Origin: an uncultured Prevotellaceae bacterium
GTDB lineage: Bacteria > Bacteroidota > Bacteroidia > Bacteroidales > Bacteroidaceae
DNA length: 64,000 nt
Assembly (NCBI GenBank): GCA_902790625.1
Contig: CADASP010000020.1
Span: 17,319-81,318, forward strand
Reading direction: 5' to 3'
The notes below the pieces were generated by a model, which was given only the letters and a program-made list of their open reading frames with translations, was not told the origin of the DNA and made no database searches. Shown piece after piece: positions 61,835 through 64,000 of this stretch. The position numbers and the translations under genes were made by a program. The stretch's first letter is position 1, and every line of letters starts with the position of its first letter.

Positions 61835-62230
61835 CTATTTCTTTTTTGATGTAAGCCATCCAATCACTCCAATAATAACGAATATAGCGAAGCCAATGCC
61901 AATGAGAATGTTGCCAATAGCACATAACCATGCAATTAATGGAAGCAAGCCAATGATACCACCACCTATGAAAAGTACTCCAAGACAACCTCCAAAGGTA
62001 TTCCCTTCTCCATCCTTGGAATTAGACATGTTTAGAATAAGATAACCTATGGGGATAGCAATAAGCGCAATAATGATACCTGTTCCTACTTCGCTGCCAT
62101 TTGGTAATCCTATATCGGCATCGCCAGAATATCTATGGCCAGAATAGTCTCTTGCTAACAAGGACAAACAAGAACATACACACGCAGTGAATGTTACAAA
62201 TCGTTTCAGTATAGGACTCTTCGTTGACAT
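61835..62230 (-). CDS. Small membrane protein, Gly/Ile-rich
   Basis: 131 residues: possible signal (FVTFTACVCSCLSLLARD) and two or three hydrophobic segments (GTGIIIALIAIPIGYLILNM; GVLFIGGGIIGLLPLIAWLC; IGFAIFVIIGVIGWL). No family recognised. First gene of the cluster; a TAATTTTG box (minus) at 62478-62485 gives a leader of about 240 nt. Confidence 0.6.
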   Translation of the reverse strand: MSTKSPILKRFVTFTACVCSCLSLLARDYSGHRYSGDADIGLPNGSEVGTGIIIALIAIPIGYLILNMSNSKDGEGNTFGGCLGVLFIGGGIIGLLPLIAWLCAIGNILIGIGFAIFVIIGVIGWLTSKKK

Positions 62231-62803
62231 ATTTATTTCTGTTATTGTTATCGTCCATTGGCAAAAGTCAACACAAACTATCGGGCAGAAAGAAAGCGCA
62301 GACCGTCACCATACGTCACTCAGGCTCTGCACAGCCCCTAACATCTTATGGAGAAGTCTGCGCCTATTACAGCGCATACTCCTTAGATGTTAGGTTTGCT
62401 CTTTTCCGTTGTCGAGGTGCAGATTCGAGTGACGAAGTTTGAGCAATATGTCTTTGCACTCTTTGCAGAATGCGCTGCAAAATTACACAAAATTCTTCTA
62501 TTTCGATGCCTCGAACTGTGAAAATCACATAAAATGTGATAGATTTTGCATTTTTCTATGGCAAAAGGACATGAAATCGAGAATAATTCGCTAATTCTGC
62601 ATTCAGAATTTGAATTACTGGAAGAGAGCTACCAATGGAGAAAGGGAAAAGAGACGGGCAAACAGGGAGCGAGACGGCATGTAACAGGGAGCGAGACGGC
62701 ATCTCCAAATATTCGGGCGGTAGGCCGCATAAATTCGGGCGGGCGGCCTTATATATTGGAGCGCCCGCTCTGATATGCTGGAGCGGTCGGTCGGAACTGA
62801 GTT
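62231..62803. other. Spacer with operon promoter and repeats
   Basis: Promoter box at 62478-62485 (minus). AACAGGGAGCGAGACGGCAT occurs twice (about 62657-62702) and resembles the AACAGGGAG units at 53.6 and 30.7 kb. GGAGCGGTCGGTCGG at 62780 mirrors the sequence after the intact HU-like gene. Open frames here are repeat-derived. Confidence 0.5.
62478..62485 (-). promoter_or_regulatory. Promoter -7 box for the small membrane-protein cluster
   Basis: TAATTTTG on the minus strand. Confidence 0.5.
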
Positions 62804-62914
62804 TTATTCCTTTGTAGTATTTTGTTTAGGGAAGTAGAGCCAGCGGCGGCTTTCGCGCACCTTCCACAGAAGCGGATGAATCTCAAATACTGTTCCGTCA
62901 GTCTTACGTGGCAT
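62804..62914 (-). pseudogene. Internally deleted copy of the HU-like gene
   Basis: The minus strand reads MPRKTDGTVFEIHP joined directly to LLWKVRESRRWLYFPKQN and TTKE, then TAA. These are the first 14 and last about 22 residues of the protein at 52843-53478, so some 175 codons were lost while the frame survived. The promoter box (62935-62942) and downstream repeat are also conserved. Confidence 0.88.
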
Positions 62915-62934
62915 GATAATTGTATTTTAGATTG

Positions 62935-62942
62935 CAAAGTTA
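62935..62942 (-). promoter_or_regulatory. Promoter -7 box of the HU-like remnant
   Basis: TAACTTTG on the minus strand, matching the box of the intact copy. Confidence 0.6.
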
Positions 62943-62974
62943 CTAAAAAATGATGAGAAATCCAAATGTTTTCG

Positions 62975-62982
62975 TAACTTTG
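62975..62982 (+). promoter_or_regulatory. Promoter -7 box before the flavin-reductase remnant
   Basis: TAACTTTG, 26 bp before the ATG at 63009. Confidence 0.6.
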
Positions 62983-63008
62983 CACGCAATATCTCAAACG
63001 TTATTAAT

Positions 63009-63047
63009 ATGAAGAGTTTTGAATCAAAGCCGTGGATTCTTCCACCG
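63009..63047 (+). pseudogene. 5' remnant of a flavin reductase gene
   Basis: MKSFESKPWILPP at 63009 matches the start of Bacteroidota flavin-reductase-like proteins (MKSFESKPWVLPQPV). It is cut after about 12 codons by GCTCGGCCGAAGGACGCTTG, a spacer-repeat sequence. Only the promoter and first codons remain. Confidence 0.55.
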
Positions 63048-63165
63048 CTCGGCCGAAGGACGCTTGCACGCCTGCATGAGCCTGTGCGGATTAATGTCAC
63101 ATTTTCAATCGTATTGGCAGGATGGAAAAGGAATCTAATTCTACGTTTACCCAACACCCAGTAAA

Positions 63166-63585
63166 ATGATGCAATTCAAAATAGGAATAGGTTGGAAGGC
63201 CTGTTATGATGACGAACGCAACCTCTACACAGCCAAGACATCGGACAGAGGAGATTATCATCTCTATGAGATAAATGCGGAAATATACAACCAACTCGGT
63301 GAGCCTGGCGTGAATTCGGACCAACTGATTCGTTCCGGAAGGCACCTTTATTACAGTGAGGACAGTCCCATTGGCCCGCCTACCGATATGGTCATTGATG
63401 AGAACTATGCCGAGTTATGCCCGTGGGCAGACATTCAAAGAAGCGGCAGGGTCATGCCCAAGGCATTAACGGATGTTGCCGTTGACCTTTGGGAGAATGA
63501 AGAAACTAAGGAACAAAGAAAGAAACAGAGTAATAGGTCAATGGGTGTTGATTCATGCAAAGGAACCGGGGACCCGATAAAATAA
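63166..63585 (+). CDS. Small protein of unknown function
   Basis: 139 residues starting MMQFKIGIGWKACYDDERNL. No signal peptide; mixed alpha/beta (GDYHLYEINAEIYNQL, SGRHLYYSEDSPIGPP, DENYAELCPWADIQ). The basic tail (ETKEQRKKQSNRSMG) may be read-on past an original stop. Not recognised; size and place in an accessory region are compatible with an immunity-like protein, but nothing proves it. Confidence 0.55.
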   Translation: MMQFKIGIGWKACYDDERNLYTAKTSDRGDYHLYEINAEIYNQLGEPGVNSDQLIRSGRHLYYSEDSPIGPPTDMVIDENYAELCPWADIQRSGRVMPKALTDVAVDLWENEETKEQRKKQSNRSMGVDSCKGTGDPIK

Positions 63586-63598
63586 AAATGTATATGGC

Positions 63599-64000
63599 AT
63601 GAAACCCATGTTTGGATTCCATAACACCTTCATCTATGATGCTGAAGGTAATCCCTGCTACAAGACTTGGAGCATGGGAGCATTCGTAGACAAGGCGGCT
63701 GGCAAACTGAAGCGTGTGGATGATGCCACAATCGCCTCGATGACGTTGGAGCCGCAGTTAGAGATGAATTATCGGGATCGCCTCTATGGAACTACTGACA
63801 ATATGAGTGGCTATGCCGATATCACTATCCGCGACCAGAGAGGACACAAGGTGTTTGGCGGTATCGTCGATTTTTACAGCCTTGTTCCTGCCACAGGTAT
63901 CCGTTTCCTGTCGCCCATGTTGGCTAAAGGCAAATATACGCTGGAACTTCGCATTGCAACAATGAAGCCCAACTGGACTGACAAGCGTCGCAATCAGTAC
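63599..64000 (+). CDS. Unrecognised protein, 3' partial
   Basis: Starts MKPMFGFHNTFIYDAEGNPC at 63599, after a TAA at 63578, and is open to the window edge (134 residues). Beta-rich segments (GYADITIRDQRGHKVFGG, GIRFLSPMLAKGKYTLELRI, KPNWTDKRRNQY) suggest a jelly-roll or SGNH-esterase accessory domain of a carbohydrate enzyme. No signal peptide is present, so the true start may be lost or this may be a 5'-truncated gene. Confidence 0.55.
   Translation, partial: MKPMFGFHNTFIYDAEGNPCYKTWSMGAFVDKAAGKLKRVDDATIASMTLEPQLEMNYRDRLYGTTDNMSGYADITIRDQRGHKVFGGIVDFYSLVPATGIRFLSPMLAKGKYTLELRIATMKPNWTDKRRNQY

Noticed and set aside
62546..62773. A 75-codon frame starting MAKGHEIENNS
   Set aside because: Most of it reads through AACAGGGAGCG repeat and the HU-locus flanking repeat; no homology.

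Overview
The window looks like a chromosomal segment of a moderately GC-rich member of the Bacteroidales, most likely Prevotella or a close relative (Segatella/Xylanibacter). This rests on the many TAnnTTTG promoter boxes, the scarcity of Shine-Dalgarno sites, the gene families present (TamB, C69 dipeptidase, class III fructose-bisphosphatase, MetY, Cthe_2159-type beta-helix proteins, CotH giants with sorting-like tails, lipoproteins) and short intergenic tandem repeats. No rRNA, tRNA, CRISPR array, integrase or complete insertion sequence was seen.

Layout. 0-4.4 kb: 3' part of tamB. 4.4-7.4 kb: repeat-rich spacer, an Rpn-type PD-(D/E)XK gene, and rnpB (RNase P RNA). 7.4-13.5 kb: C69 dipeptidase, GH2 beta-galactosidase, a B3/4-domain protein, an acidic lipoprotein. 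13.5-18.2 kb (minus): cca, queC, a secreted protein, remnants, an orphan barstar. 18.8-25.1 kb (minus): beta-helix lipoprotein, rubrerythrin, a sugar kinase/nucleotidyltransferase fusion, fbp. 25.4-26.1 kb: PIN toxin-antitoxin pair. 26.3-30.5 kb: four-gene operon of a small secreted protein, a Cthe_2159-type protein, a LytS-type kinase with a His/Met/Pro-rich periplasmic loop, and a LytTR regulator. 30.9-34.9 kb: cysK, SDR, metY with a divergent Lrp/AsnC gene. 35.1-43.8 kb: a 2106-residue CotH-kinase surface protein, a second Cthe_2159-type protein and kdsB. 44.5-49.8 kb: ECF sigma factor, membrane partner, secreted protein, outer-membrane barrel. 50.5-64 kb: serpin lipoprotein, then an accessory zone with many broken genes (sigma factor, SDR, acetyltransferase, flavodoxin, metallo-hydrolase, flavin reductase, HU-like copy), intact AraC, HigBA, GH30 and an operon of small membrane proteins.

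The most unusual signal is not one gene but several dispersed repeat families that enter genes. (1) A palindromic element of about 75-165 bp with C-rich/G-rich inverted ends occurs six times; five copies supply translated residues (tamB, cca twice, the sigma-factor partner, the kinase fusion). (2) A heptanucleotide repeat GTTGAAC lies in four coding sites and inside the RNase P RNA. (3) A hairpin unit of about 70 bp carries a complete Bacteroidales promoter (TTTG-N19-TAnnTTTG); copies stand before rnpB, the Rpn gene and a lipoprotein remnant. (4) Different 7-9 bp tandem repeats sit in leaders and spacers.

The genes suggest a polysaccharide-using, envelope-rich anaerobe: GH2 and GH30 enzymes, CotH/Cthe_2159 surface proteins, Kdo activation, sulfur amino-acid synthesis and gluconeogenesis. 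All functional statements are homology judgements made by reading; no search was run.
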